Below are positions 51,801 to 64,000 of a stretch of DNA of 64,000 nt, in pieces. Origin of the DNA: Prinia subflava (lineage: Eukaryota > Chordata > Aves > Passeriformes > Cisticolidae); contig NC_086251.1 of the NCBI RefSeq assembly GCF_021018805.1, positions 15,357,098 to 15,421,097 on the forward strand, read 5' to 3'. The notes beneath the pieces are model-generated. The model saw only the letters and a program-made list of their open reading frames with translations, was not told where the DNA came from and did no database searches. A program made the translations under genes and the position numbers. Position 1 is the first letter of the stretch. Every line of letters begins with the position of its first letter.

Positions 51801-54800
51801 GGAAGACATTATCGGACAGGAACTTTTGATTCATTTGTGTGCACATAAAAAAAAGCAATTTTGGCTCCCATCATATCACTGAGATCTTTCATTGTGTTGA
51901 TCTTGTTTTTAGAAGTCTTGAGGCTGAGTGGTGATTGAAAAAGCTGTGCCGCAGGGTGGAGGCTTTCCTCTGCCTCTGCCTGATCTCCTGTGCCAAGTGG
52001 CTGCTGCTGCACCCGCTCGGGGCTGGGAAGTGGGGCTGGAACGAGGGTCCTGCCAGCTTGGCCAGGTGTCAGAGCAGCAGGTGGGAAAAGCACTTCACAG
52101 AAGCTGCTCCATGGGAGAAATGCAAAACTCTGCAGTTGGACCTCAACAGCTAGCCTTTCTTTTATATTTAGTTATTTACCTTTTATTATCATCAGATGGG
52201 GTGAAGTTAAATTTGCAGATCTGTCATAAAGATGCAAGATGGGTGAATGGGGCAGCACTTCCAGCTGACAGCAAGATGTGTCCAAAGTGGTAGAGCTGGA
52301 AACATCCAGTCTCTTGAGTCGTTGCTAAAGGGCAGCCCTGCTGGGACTTAATTGGGTGTAATGCCTCATGAAAGCTGTGTGGGTACTGAAAGAGCAGTTT
52401 TCTGTACGAATGGCCACTTTCTAGGTAAGAGAATGCACCTGCAACGCAGTGTTTTTTCTTCAGTAAAGGTACCATAATAAAAGGAGCTATTTGGGCCTAA
52501 TTCAGAGGGCTGGAATGCTGCAATTACAGCATATATAGAATACAGATTCCCAAAATACCCCAGGCAGGAGAATCTTGCTTTGCTGTGCATACATGGTGTG
52601 AGTCAGAGCGCTGCATTATGATTTCACTGCTGCTACTTCATACCGTGGTCCTGCTTATAATTAAATTACTTTTGAGTCTAACTTCTCACTATTTTTGTCT
52701 ATCAACAAAGCTAGGATTATTTCATGTCCCTCCTTTTCCAGGCTTTTAATTTTGGTGGATATGTTTTGGGTGTCTCCATACAGGCTTGTTGAGTAGATTT
52801 AGTCTCACCCTGAGCAGCAGAAAGTAATGAATATCATTCTTCCTGTTGTGCTCTAACTGCATTTGAATAAGGCATATGTACAGAATGGCCTCTGAGAGAG
52901 GAATTTAATGCTGTTCCCCAAATCACTGCTATTTAGAGGGATTATGCAGAAAACTAAACAGAAAGGAAAAAGAATAATTTATGTCTTTAGTACTGTGCTG
53001 CCACCCCACCCTGGTGTGCAAACAAATGCCTTTCCCCTGCCCTTCTTTTTAATGTTTATTTATTGTTTTTACAGAGTTTTCTGCTCCCGGAGCTGTTGGC
53101 TTCTAGGTGCTAGTAAAATGTGAATGTGTCCCAGACTCACCCTCACTGAAGTGCACACAGTTTCAGCAGTGGCCAGATTTTCTTTTTTAGTACAACATGG
53201 AAAGAAAACAAAAAACCTACATCTTTATTTTTGCATTTGGTGGAATAGATACGGGGAAATAACTTTTTCCCCCCCAAAAAAATTTCAAAGGGAAAAATTG
53301 TGGCAATTCCACTAGATAGTGGGGATGGGGGTGGAGGCTAGGAGCAGGGGGAAGTTTTACAGCAACACAAACCCACAATTTGGGTAGTTTAGGGTAATTT
53401 GACTGTTTGGTGTGACCTCATATTAGAGTGGTTTACCTTGGGCTTCTTTTTTGCCTGTGTGGTTTGTGTTTAAACCCAAGAGCCCCAGGGGATGGAGTTG
53501 AGGGAAAGACAGCAGGAGAAGAGGGGCAGCCCATGTTTTTCCCAGTGGCACATCCCTGTATGTGTTTTGCTGAAGCTTTTTTTCTTCATTAGGGCTTGAC
53601 CTCGGGTCTGTCCCAGGCAGGAATGTGTTCCAGGCTTGGTGGTAATCAGGGACAACTGGACACACGGCGAGGGCAGGTCTGAGCCGGGCCGGCGGCTCGT
53701 GGAGTGGGAGCTGTGCCCCGTTCCCGCTTTGCCCTTGCCTCTGTGGCCAGGCAGGAGGAGATTCCAGCGTGGATGTGCTGTGTGCCAGCTGAGCGCTGTG
53801 ACTGTGGGGCTTTTGGGAAGCATGTTCACTGCATTGTGGCTGGACGTGGCCCTTTGTTGCCTCGGCTTCTGTTCCCCGTGCTCAGCATCTGAAGGTTTTT
53901 GTCAGGATCGGAGCAGTTCCTTTCCATCTCCCGCCTTGGTTTCAATGTGAGTCGGAGGGGTTGTCCTTGAGTGAACCCTGCTGTAAATTCAGCCCAAATT
54001 CATGAATAGTTTAGTCTTCCCTGAAACTGTGTTTCTTAATGAATAAATGATTGAGCAAGGGAAAAAAAAAACAAACCTTTCCACCCAGAAGCAGCAATAT
54101 TAAAATTTGCTAGGCCTGTTTCTTTATTGTTATATAGTCCTTGGGCTGTTGTGAGTAGTGTGGATCCAGTTCAGCTGATAAGCAAACCTGACTCCTGCAG
54201 TCAGGGAAAGGCTTTTATTTTACTGGGGTTTCTTCTGGGGTTTTATGTAAGCCTATAACTTTAAAAAGAGAGCTTTGCAGCAAAAGCTGTGGTACTTCAG
54301 TAGAAGGAACCAGCTCAAATGGTAACACAAACAAGGTATCTACAAGGCAACGTAAACTCTCTATAATAAGAGAGAAAACTATTGTGCATTTTAAACTTCT
54401 TATTCAAAGCTGTTCTGTATCTTGGGTGTCTGATCAGTGTTTGAAATAAAGGAGGAAGTTCTGACACTTCACTGGAAAGATTTTTTTCTGCAGAAGATCA
54501 GCTCTGTTGGAAGATGATGTTTTGGGTCTATTTTGGGTTGTGTAGCTATGCAGATACTGTTTCTGGGGTGACTGAGCCACCATTTACACCCAGCTTTTCT
54601 GATAGCTGCTATAAATACATTCTGTGTTCTGTTGATGGAATTGCAATAAAATTTATCCTAATGAAATTAATTAAAAACTCAAGGTCTGCATATTATAGGA
54701 GATAAGGATTGATAGATACATGAAGTGTTCCAATGATGTGGGCGGGGTGTGTGGAAGAATGGTGTAAGAGCTTAAAATGTTACTGTGATAAGATTTGGGA

Positions 54801-57715
54801 ATGGAGGAATCTTCATACAGTATGTGTTGAAGTGGGATAAGCGTGTCAATAGTAAAACTGGAAATATCTTCCAGGATAAAATTCTAGTTAAATCAGGATA
54901 AAGAATAGAAAGAATAATGTTCTATCCCCTTCTTCATTTTTTTTCACTCTGCAGTCTCCAGTGTAGGCAGTTCAAATGTCAGGTATAAAGGGTGTAATTC
55001 AAATGAGACTGTTTTGGTTAACTTGCAGTATGAATGCTTTGAGTCAGAAATACCATAACTGCAATTCATTTTCTGTCATTTAAATATGAAGGTTAAATTC
55101 TGATAAGTCATATCATCTAATGTAAGATTTTGAGAAATTGGCTAGGAAATACCCAGTGGTTGGTGTTGGATCAAAAACAGATGTTAACAGAGAATTTCCT
55201 GTTTAATTATTGTCTCTTATCATAGTACTTGCTCCTTTCAGTGCAGGATTACCCCTGGGCTGACCTCTGTCAGTAGAAAGGTAATTCTTTTGGTTTCTTC
55301 TGTGCTTGGGTTGTCTCTGCTGGTGCTGCATTCCTGGCCCTAGTGTAGTAGAGTTTGAATGAATGAACGTAGATAATTTGATGCTACTGGAGTCAATAAT
55401 GAAACATGCTCGTTTGAAGTACATTCAGGGCAAATTTTTTTCTTTTTTTTTCCTTTGGCAGCTAAAAACTACCTTTTTGCTTCTTGTAGGTGGCTTTGAT
55501 CTTGAAATCTTTCTAGAAACACATCCCTGATTTTAGAGCTATCCCTGATAAGACATTCTAGTTGGCTGAGGATTTTTTTTGTGGTTTTGTCCATGGGGTT
55601 GTTTTGGTTTTTAACCCATGATCTTGAGACATGAGTGATTCTTTTATCTTTCCTCTTACATGTAGCAGTGTCCTGTCAGAACTCATCTTTTTGGCTGCCT
55701 GCATCTGAACCCCCTGGGTGACACTGCAAGAGCACACACTTTCAGGTCCCTGCTCCATTTTCAAACAAGAAGGAAACCCCTTAGTTATCCAAACACTTTG
55801 TTTGTTTGGCTTACTTGTAAGGAATGTGCTTTGGTAAGTGTCTTTGGGAGGCAGAACAGGGACTGGACTCTAACACTTAGTCTGCATTTAAAGTGGGCTC
55901 TGAACACAGACTTCACAATGTGCAGTTGCTGTTAGAGGCAGCACAGAGTGAAAATCACTGTATGGTGGGGAGAAAGTGCTGTAACACTGGATTTTAAAAC
56001 GTTCTTGGTCATGCAGACTGGATATATCACTAGAAAAGAAAAGGAGAAAATGTCTTAATAGAAATGCTCAGCCCTTAGGGTTTGTCTAGACATCTGCCTT
56101 CTTGCCTTTGGCATCTGGAGGCTCATGTGTCCCAATACATGACAGAAGAAGAGTCTGTGGGTATATTTTCATTTTCATAGCTTGAGTCAGGTGGTGGATC
56201 AGGCATCTTTCTAAACTGGGGCTTTGTGTGTGCTAGTGTATTCAAGCTAATGCGTTTCTCAGTCCTTTGAAAAGTGTTTCAGCTTTGCAGGGCAGTCTGG
56301 GTGCAGTGAACAGTGGTCTTTAGTCTGACTTGGCTTGGCGTGCCCTTGATCTCATTTGTATGTGTCGCCTTAGCTGAGTCTTCCCTCTTGATGAAACTCT
56401 TCCTGGTGGTATCTGCAGGATTCCTTCTCACTGCTGCTGGAACACAGGGTGGAGGTGCTGCCATGCAGGCCAGGGACCAAACCCTCTGGGGGTGTGGATC
56501 AAACTCTGCTGTCAGCTCTCACCAATAAGGCATATTATCCCAAAGTGCTTTTTCCTGTTAGTTTGTTTTCTGCAGCTGAAGTGTAAGGAGGAATAAAGCA
56601 AGCAGTACTTCCTAGAGATGGGAGACTGCCATAGCCTGTGAAGGATGCACTGCTTTGCTCTGGTATGTAATCGTTCTTATAAATGTTTTACATTCTATAT
56701 TCAAACCTGTTCTTCAGGTACTCACATTTCTGTCAGCATTATATAACTCTGTGACGTTTGGACTGTCTCTGTTAGAGACAGGAGAGGTGCAGAGGAATCC
56801 AGCTTGTGAATCACTCTGTTTAACCCTTATTGGAAAGAGGGGAGGAAAGAGCCTGAGGCCACTAGAGGAGCAGTTCAGGGAAGGTGATGTTGGAAGCAAG
56901 ACCAAGTCAATTAAAAGGTACAAAGATAACGAGGTTTCAGCAGCTGGAATGTAATTAGCTTCCTCTTCACTCTTATCTTTCTCCCCTACCTGCACACAGG
57001 TAACAAAGGTCAGTTATTTGTGTCATCTGATACAAGGCTTTGACTTGGAACTCAGCACACTGAGTTCATGTGTAATTTTTACTGTGCTAAGATTACAGAT
57101 ATACCAAAATCCCTCTGGCAGTGTGGTGCAGAGCACTTAAGGTTTGTGTTCTGTATTGCTGCTTTAAAATTTTTGCGGCTGGCAAGCAGCAGTTTATAGA
57201 CAGTTACAAATATGTATGTTATCCCCCTAACCTGAGGCAGCTCTGGATATTAGATGAGCAAAGACAGTAAATGACTTAGCCTTTCTGTGGCATGCACATA
57301 AAACACGATGCAAGGCATGGAGGACTTGGTTTCATCTTTGTCTTAGAGCTGGTTTAATGTGGCTTTAGCATTTGAGTGTGAAGGTGAAGCTTTGCCCCGT
57401 GTGTGCATGGTGAAAACGCATCTCAGTGAACTGAAGGGTTTCCCATCTAACCTTCCCCAAAGCTCTTGCTCCAAAACCAGACCCATTTACGTGGCTTTTC
57501 TGTTCAGAGCTTTGGTGCTTGTCAGCCTTAAGCACAAGATGAGAAACTTCAGAAGCATATTTTCAGCAGGTAGTGCAAAGTCCTGTTTGTGGACTAGGTA
57601 TGCTTTAATACAATAGCTGAGCATTTGCATAGCCTTACTGGTTTGTGGATTTTTTGTATTTGTTTGAATTGTTTTTTTTCTTTTTTTGAGTAGGAGGCAT
57701 TGGTTTGGTGGTTTA

Positions 57716-57932
57716 TTTTTGGTGGTTTGGTGGGGTTTGTGGGGTTTTTTTGTGGTGTTTTGTTTTTTTTTTTTTGGGGTTGTTTTTTTTTTTTTTTTGG
57801 TTTGTTTTTTGTTGTGTTTTTTGTTGTTGTTGTTGTTTTGGGGGGGTTTTGTGTTGTTTGTTTGTTTGTTTTTGGTTTTTGTTGTTGTTGTTGTTTTTGG
57901 GTTTTTTTGTTTTTTGGGTTTTTTTTTTTTGG
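57716..57932. repeat. 217-nt tract of only T and G
   Basis: Between the A at 57715 and the C at 57933 the plus strand contains no A and no C. It includes GTT and GTTT triplet or quadruplet runs (57822-57838, 57856-57870, 57880-57893), long T runs, and G runs of 4 to 7. All three plus frames are open simply because stop codons need A. In the sense RNA of the presumed gene it would be a GU-rich intronic segment. Confidence 0.95.
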
Positions 57933-60900
57933 CAAATAAATAATAGCAGTGAATGTGCTCTAGCTAGCTGGCTTTGGGTATGTCCTTGTTTCCTCCCTGA
58001 ATATGGTAGAACAGTTATGCTTTAGCTATTGCGAAGTGTAAAAAATTAAACACCAAACATAAGCCAGAAAGAAATGTGTCTGTCTGGAAATCATGAAGTT
58101 CTTGTCCTTCAGGGTTTCTGAGGCATTTTGCAGTGGTGCAGGGAAACTGTTTCTATAGTTTGGCTCGAGGTTAGAAACCTTCTAGAGAAGCAGGGATATT
58201 TTTTCACTTTTCATGTTTGTGGTCTGTTGTGGGCAGAGGAGCGAAAGAGAACCCATCTACTGTTTCAAAGACAATGCACATATAATCTGTGTGAAATCAA
58301 ACCAGATTGTGACTTTCAATTTGAGTCAAAGAATAATGAATTGAAGGAAGTATTAATGTGTTGTTGAAGTGCAGCAAAAATGAAGGAGGACAAAGAGATG
58401 TGATTGATTGTAGTACCTGGTGCTCATCTTTCACTCTGCCATTTTGTATAGGCATATTAAAAGAGATTAAAATACATTGAGGATACCTCAGGGACATCCC
58501 TCCATTTGAATTTCTAACTGTCCCTAACATGCTTGAAAAAATAATTAGACTAAAGGGGTTAATGGCATAGGTGGAAAAAGAGAAGTACTGATGAAGCCCT
58601 CCCCTACCCCCCAGTGTCTTCTGCAGAGTCAGTGCCTGACCAGTATTAGTACTTTTCAATGTCTACCTTTTTTTTCTTGGCAATCGTTGCCGCTACAGAC
58701 TTTGCCAAATCTTTGGAGAATCTGCCAAAGTGCTTAGAGGATGGTACTGCACTTGTTGCTGCCCTTTTCTGCTTTTCTATTAGGGCAACACTGTCAGATG
58801 CTGTGAAGGCCTTTGTGACACAATTATTCTTAATAGTGCACCTGTACTTCTAATGAAACTTCAAAGTGCATTTAATGTGTTTTCTCAAGGCAGTCTGTGA
58901 AAGAGGAGGCTGTTTGCATAAAATATGCATGGATGTGTCATCAGAAACAGAACTTGTATAGAGATTAAAAAAACCCCAAACTTGTGCATTTAAAATTTTC
59001 AAGAACCATCCTTGAGTGGAGCGGGAATTTCTGATTAAAATGGTTGTGCTTCATCATTAAACTCACTGGCAGTGGATCTTCATTTAGTGGTAAAATGAGT
59101 TGGGGTAAATTTAATGAATTTTGTCTGTTGTCTTGTCTTTCACTTAATTGCAATTTTTAAAATATTTTTTCCAAAAAGTAATCTTTTATAAAAACTTTGG
59201 ATTTGTCTGCCAAGACCATGCAATAGAAAGAGATATGCTTTTGTATTCTGGGTTGTAGTGTAGGTAGGAGAAAATCTGTAAGTATATGGAGATAACAGAA
59301 GCTGTGGGAAATGGCATCAGTGGTACTGTTGCTCTAAGCAAACAATGACCAAAATGTTGGGAAAATTGACTCTTAGCTTTGAAGACTTTCTAGGTTTAGT
59401 TTGGTTTCTCTTTTCAAGTGATATACCAAGCTGAGCAAACACTGCACATAATGCGCATTGTATTTGAAATGAGCATGTTTCCAGACTGGTAATAAATAAC
59501 ATAAACATCTGCCTCTTAAAATACGAGTTTGAAATGAGCTACCTGCTAACTGTCTGATCTATATCAGAGCTATGCCAAATATACAAATCAGCAGGGACTC
59601 CTTCATGTGTCTTGGAAGGAGAGAGAGGCTGTGGGTATTATTTTTCTAGAGTAAAAAGTTTGCAGCTGTTCAGGCTGCAGTGTCGGTCTGATCTCTGGTT
59701 CTGACCCTGCGCCATGCAGCCTTTTTCCACCATAGCCAGTCCTCCCAGATGGCCATGAAGTTGACCTCTGAGAGATGTGTCTATTGACTGGTAAATGAGA
59801 GAGCCCATGTTGTGGTCGGTGAACAACTTCTCATGCAGCCTCAGTGTATTCACAGAGACGAGTCAGGCATTGGGGGGGTGGCGGAGCCAATTCTCATTCC
59901 TGCTTCTATTCAGCTTCTGTTCAAAGAGGAGCAAAAGAGAGACTCTACCAGAGCCCCAGATGAACTTAGTGGAGATGTACAATGAGATCTTTTGTTCCCT
60001 CCCAGGAGTACTACTGCATGTTTTGAACACTGGCGGTCCATTTGTCTTTTGCTACAGTTTAAATTCATTAAAGGATTAAATGGGCTGATGGTTGCAGGCA
60101 AACCCCAAGGGTATCCCCGCAGCCTCATGGTGCTGTGTGTGGAAATAACATATGGGAAAACATAGTTTAATCAAATTGTTTGTGTTTGTGATAATCTGAT
60201 CCTCGTAGATGAGCCGGATCTGTGGCTGATTTTGGAGCTGGAAAAGCTTTCACATCATGTTTTTTGCTGTAAATTTGCATTTATTTTGAGGAAGTCAAGC
60301 TACTTTGCTTTTAGGTCTCATCAAAAAATATAGATTCAGTGTGAATCAGTGCAGGTGAAGATGTGATATGTTGTAAATAAGCACTGTGAAGAAAGTCTAA
60401 GGTCCAGCCAGTAATTTATTACATGAAATTACTTTCCTTGTGGCAGGTTTATGATGCTTGAAGATGCACTGAGCCTACCCAAGCCAGTTGGGCCTGGTGT
60501 CATTATCTCCCACAATCTGCATCTGAGGCGGTGCTGACATCTGCATCCACATTTTACACACTTAATGCGGTCATCCTTAGCCTTGTGCTTTCCAGAATGT
60601 CAATTTTTGTGGGAATTCAGGCCTCTTTCCCTGCTGTTAGTCACTTGGGCTGAGGTTGGATGGTTTTGCTGGGGCCTCTAGTGGTCTCAAACTGCATAAC
60701 TCCTCCAAAGCTGCTGTTCGGGGATGGGGAGGGAGCAGCGCTCTCCTCCCTGCCTTTGGATAGATTCACCCAGCTACAGGGCAAGGGCAGTGCCGTACAG
60801 AAAATTTATTTGGGTTCTAGTGGAGCATTTCACACGGAGTTAGAACTGAATGTGCTGAAGGAGCATAAATGAATGGTAATAAACAGCAATAGAGCGTGAA

Positions 60901-61786
60901 GGAGGAGGTGAAGGTTAGCTGGAGAAGTCTGTGTTGGGCAGTGGTCACAGGCTGGTTTCTCCCAGCTGCACAGCTCACAGATTTTTAGATTAGGAAGTTT
61001 TCAGGGCCCTGCTAAAAACAAAAAGATAAACTGTATTAAAAAGTGTAGAATTAAGGCAGGAAAGAGCAAAACATTTATATACCAGCATCAAGGCTGCCCC
61101 CCTCAAAGGATTTTCTGTGTAAACAAGACAATTTTGAGCTGTCTGTGCGCAAGCTTGAAGGCTTTCACAGGCCATGGTTCTCCTGCCACTAGACAGGGTG
61201 TCAGAGATTAAAAATTTGGTCCTTTTTTGTCAGTAAGAATAATCATTCTTGATGTTGTTTTTGAGCTTTAGTGTAAGTTTTAAAATCCCTTTACAACTAG
61301 TTTTACTTGGAAAACTCTCAAACCAAATCCAGCTCAATGTTATTCTCCTTGTAAAATATTTTTAACACTTCCCTGAGCAAAGACTGTGCAGAGTGCAAAG
61401 GTGTCTGGCACAGCATAGTGAAATATCCTTGCGATAAGAGAAACTTGAGAGTCCTGACTGCACTTGGCTAAGCAGATGTGAAATAGGGCTGTGTCAGGAA
61501 ATGCTGCTCCTTTTTGTGCCTGTGCTGCAGAGGCCGGGCAGCTGCTGGCTCTGGTGAGCGTTTTCCATGGTGCCTGGGTGGCCAGCCCTGCTGATTTGGC
61601 GACAGTGAGTGTTGTGTCATTGCCACCCGGATTTGGTTATTTTTTTTTCCTTTCTCCTTTTTTTTCATTGAATCCTGCTTCTTCCAGGGTGTGCCTGAGT
61701 AATGACTCCGAGTGAAAAAGTGGTGCTCTTGAGCTGTGTGCAGGAATGTGGCTCGTTCACATAAAAGTAAAGGTTGACGCTTCCTC

Positions 61787-61789
<3 letters not shown>
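57933..61789 (+). other. intron, distal part
   Basis: No recognisable exon. A frame at 58659-58853 follows a pyrimidine-rich stretch ending in ctacag (58700), but no matching donor is seen, so I do not call it an exon. Several minus-strand frames of 60 to 120 codons have no features. Confidence 0.5.

Positions 61790-61833
<44 letters not shown>
61790..61833. repeat. A44 tract
   Basis: Forty-four consecutive A. No AATAAA signal lies within the preceding 40 bases (the nearest is the weak cataaaag at 61760), so a retrocopy tail on the plus strand is not clearly supported. True length may vary or be an assembly artefact. Confidence 0.9.
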
Positions 61834-61835
<2 letters not shown>

Positions 61836-61952
61836 CTGGAGACTGGCAGTGTTAACTGGAAATTCCTCTTAGAACTCGTAGAAGAGGAGGAATTTTTCAA
61901 TTGCAGCACTGCTCTGGCTCTTCCATCTCCAGGTCCACCTATGTCAGTTAAG

Positions 61953-62056
61953 TGTTGTGGTTTAACCCCAGCTAGCAACCAAGTACCCCATCCAAAACAG
62001 CCCCACACCAGCCACTGTGGAGAAAGTTAACTCTGCCCAAGGTGGAACCACCACGG
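61953..62056. mobile_element. avian LTR-like fragment
   Basis: The segment begins TGTTGTGGTTTAACCCCAGC and continues with a 'gcaaccaagtacccc' stretch. This is close to a sequence I know as the edge of a common bird ERV LTR. Only about 100 bp is recognisable and it is diverged, so it is a truncated remnant. The family name would need a repeat-library search. Confidence 0.5.
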
Positions 62057-62314
62057 TATGACATGGAACTTGAGTGGAATAACAATTTGGGGTTTAGTAA
62101 TTAGTTGTTTCAAGTATTACTCCTTGCCATTGCCAAATAAGCACACTGTTCTCTTTATAACCTCCTTCAGCAGGATAATCTCTGAATTACACGTACAATT
62201 TATTGGTTATGTGAATTATTTAAGCTTTTTGAAACTTTTCAGCCTTTCTTTGGGCTGAAGTTTTGCTGTTTCCTCAGTTGGAGGAATGATCCTACTAAAC
62301 TATGAGATGGTCTG

Positions 62315-63690
62315 TGTCATGGGTTGGCACTGGCTAGATATTAATGCACTCATGAATATATGTTTTTTCTCTAACAGCTACTGTGGGATGTGATCAGGAA
62401 CAGAGCAGAGCAGGCTTAAATCTTGAAAACAAAAAAAACTCACTAAAACTTTATTACATTACATAAGAACAGGGACAGAAATACTCTTAAACACACACAG
62501 AGACAGAAATAAAAACTTTTTAGAACATTTCTTCTTCTAGTTTTTACTTCTCCACACATCACTTTTCACAGACTAACTTTTGGGTTTTAGATCAAACAAT
62601 CACCACTCAAAAACAAACTAATTTTCAATTCAGCAAGGGAGAGAGGAGTCTCTCTCGCACCACAGACTGTTCTCCAGAAAACACGGGTCCACCCCTTATG
62701 TGTTCTCCTGTCACCCATAGCACCGCCCGGAGAAGTCTGCCAGGGTGACTCTCTCTTTTTCTTATGTCTAGCGCTCTCACCGCTGTCTATAGTCTAAGGC
62801 TGCATACAGGGCTCTTTTAAGGATACTTGCATGCTGAGCTCTCCCTTTTTTTACCTAGGGGCTGGGGTTCCAGGAGCAGGTCTCCCCTGCGGGCAGAAGG
62901 CACTACCTCACTCTCCTCCTCTCTGCTCGCTCTACTCTTCAAGTGCCAGTCACTGTAGCAAAAGCAGGGGCAGCTGTATCTACCTAAAAATGCAGTTTAT
63001 GTTCAAAAGATACTCAAGTTCAGTCTATGGCTGACATTATGTAAGAAAAGTCCAGCTCAGAAGGCTACTCCTCTCATTCTTTTCCTATCAGGTTCTTTCT
63101 AATCGTGCTTTATCACTTCGGTCTTAGGCTGCTTCTTTCTCTTTTTTTTCTGAAAATCACCAGTCATGAGAATCAATGTCTAAGAAAAGTTTCTTTCTGC
63201 CAAGCAAGGGTTAACAGTTTCTTCTCAGCAGGGTGCTGCAGGCTCAGGCACTCCCAGGCTCGGCAACCCCCACGTGGCTGGGCACCTTCTCCCGGAGTTT
63301 GGGGGTGGAGGGGGGTGAGCACACACAGAAGGCACTTCCACAGTTTTCCACCCCTCCATCCTGGACGGGGCAGCTCAGTTCCAGTCCTGTCCACTCTCTT
63401 CTCCCCCCGGGGCTCCGGCTTACCTGAGCCCGACCACGTGTTTCCCCTCCCCCACCCAGCCTCGTGGCTGGGCAGGGGAAGGAGGCCTGACAGGTCTCTC
63501 TGCTGAAACCGGGATCTGAAAAGAGGCCGAACCCCCTTGGGGTCCTGCTTTTAACTCTTTGTGTCCTCAGAGGCGTGTCTAAACCTCCGAGTGACCAATC
63601 CAGGTGCCAGCAGAAAAGCTGATTACTAATTGGCCTGCTTACCTCTCCCTGGAAAAATTCACCTCCCCCAGCAACCACGACAGTCTGCAG
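62315..63690 (-). mobile_element. probable solo LTR or ERV-derived repeat
   Basis: It opens with TGTCATGGGTTGGCACTGGC, similar to the edge of LTRs common in songbirds. It continues through an A-rich stretch with TTTATTAC (AATAAA on the minus strand at about 62450) and a pyrimidine-rich, then GC-rich part up to about 63690. A poly(A) signal about 135 bp from the left edge fits a minus-strand LTR. No target duplication was found and the right end is a guess. There is no long coding frame. Confidence 0.35.
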
Positions 63691-64000
63691 CACTTAATGC
63701 CTGCAATTAATCAGGACCTGGAGGTCTGGGTGAGACGGAACTGCTACTGGGCTGCATGGAAATGTTTTAAACTAAACATTTTAAACTGGAATTCATTAGA
63801 ATTAAATCTAATGGTGTTCTCTGGGGTCAGTGGTGAGACAGCTGGCAGTTGCCATGCAGTCATGTTTGGGTTTTGGTGTCTACTTTTCTCTTTATTTTGG
63901 ATATGTTGCCCTGAAAACTCCTTGCTCCTAGGCTAGCCATCTGAAAAACAGATATAGGGAAAACTTGCAGAAGAATCAAGAGAGGAAAAAAAGAGCTTGG
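63691..64000 (+). other. window end, nothing recognised
   Basis: About 300 bases of ordinary sequence. The 110-codon frame at 63604-63936 has no domain. If the gene at 22764 extends this far, this is still intron. Confidence 0.5.

Larger units (their letters stand above)
35240..57715 (+). other. intron, middle part
   Basis: Apart from the two doubtful ORFs at 36161 and 39404 and the microsatellite at 36742, I see no exon, RNA gene or clear transposon. The longest frame, 201 codons at 46332-46937 (plus), is Cys- and Leu-rich without a domain or splice context and is about the length expected by chance in a window this size. Simple T runs occur at 42820, 42869 and 47420. Confidence 0.5.

Noticed and set aside
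57594..58025. Three overlapping plus-strand ORFs and a minus Lys/Gln/Asn/Pro-rich ORF
   Set aside because: They exist only because the T/G-only tract cannot encode a stop codon; low-complexity translation.
58659..58853. Possible exon after the pyrimidine-rich acceptor ending near 58700
   Set aside because: No consensus donor in frame and no recognisable protein segment.
1..64000. CRISPR arrays, tRNA or rRNA genes, bacterial operons
   Set aside because: I looked for regular spaced repeats, tRNA box motifs and compact coding and found none; the sequence is vertebrate.

Overview
This window is vertebrate nuclear DNA, almost certainly avian. Two degenerate fragments read like the 3' part of CR1 LINEs (about 10.9-11.6 kb and 21.35-21.75 kb), LTR-type repeats of the bird kind lie near the right end, there is one sharp CpG island, and no compact multi-gene coding is seen. 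No bacterial features (operons, CRISPR, IS elements) are present. Most open reading frames are chance.

Layout. 1-10.9 kb: no recognisable gene. 10.9-11.8 kb: old CR1 fragment and long A and T homopolymers. 12.63-18.06 kb: a complete LTR-flanked endogenous retrovirus (ERV) on the minus strand. It has two 389-bp LTRs that I read as identical, a 6-bp target duplication (GTGCAC), an 18-base tRNA-Lys-type primer binding site and a polypurine tract. Its interior is short (4.65 kb): a broken gag-like region, no pol or env that I can recognise, two poly(T) tracts and two G-poor blocks. It looks like a very recent insertion of a non-autonomous element that may have picked up a polyadenylated RNA. 18.1-21.35 kb: nothing recognised. 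21.35-21.75 kb: second CR1 fragment. 22.03-23.11 kb: CpG island promoter of a plus-strand gene. Its first coding exon (22764-22823) is a 20-residue signal peptide followed by a consensus splice donor, with short upstream ORFs in front. 22.82-64 kb: on this reading, the long first intron of that gene. It holds microsatellites, a 217-nt tract made only of T and G, a 44-base A tract, LTR-like repeats at the far end, and a few ORFs of uncertain status, but no exon I can identify.

How it works together. The only supported host gene is the secreted or membrane protein gene starting in the CpG island; I could not name it from 20 residues. The ERV lies about 4 kb upstream of that island and is transcribed away from it, so any effect would be through LTR enhancer or chromatin effects. 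The features most worth following are the young ERV and its odd interior.
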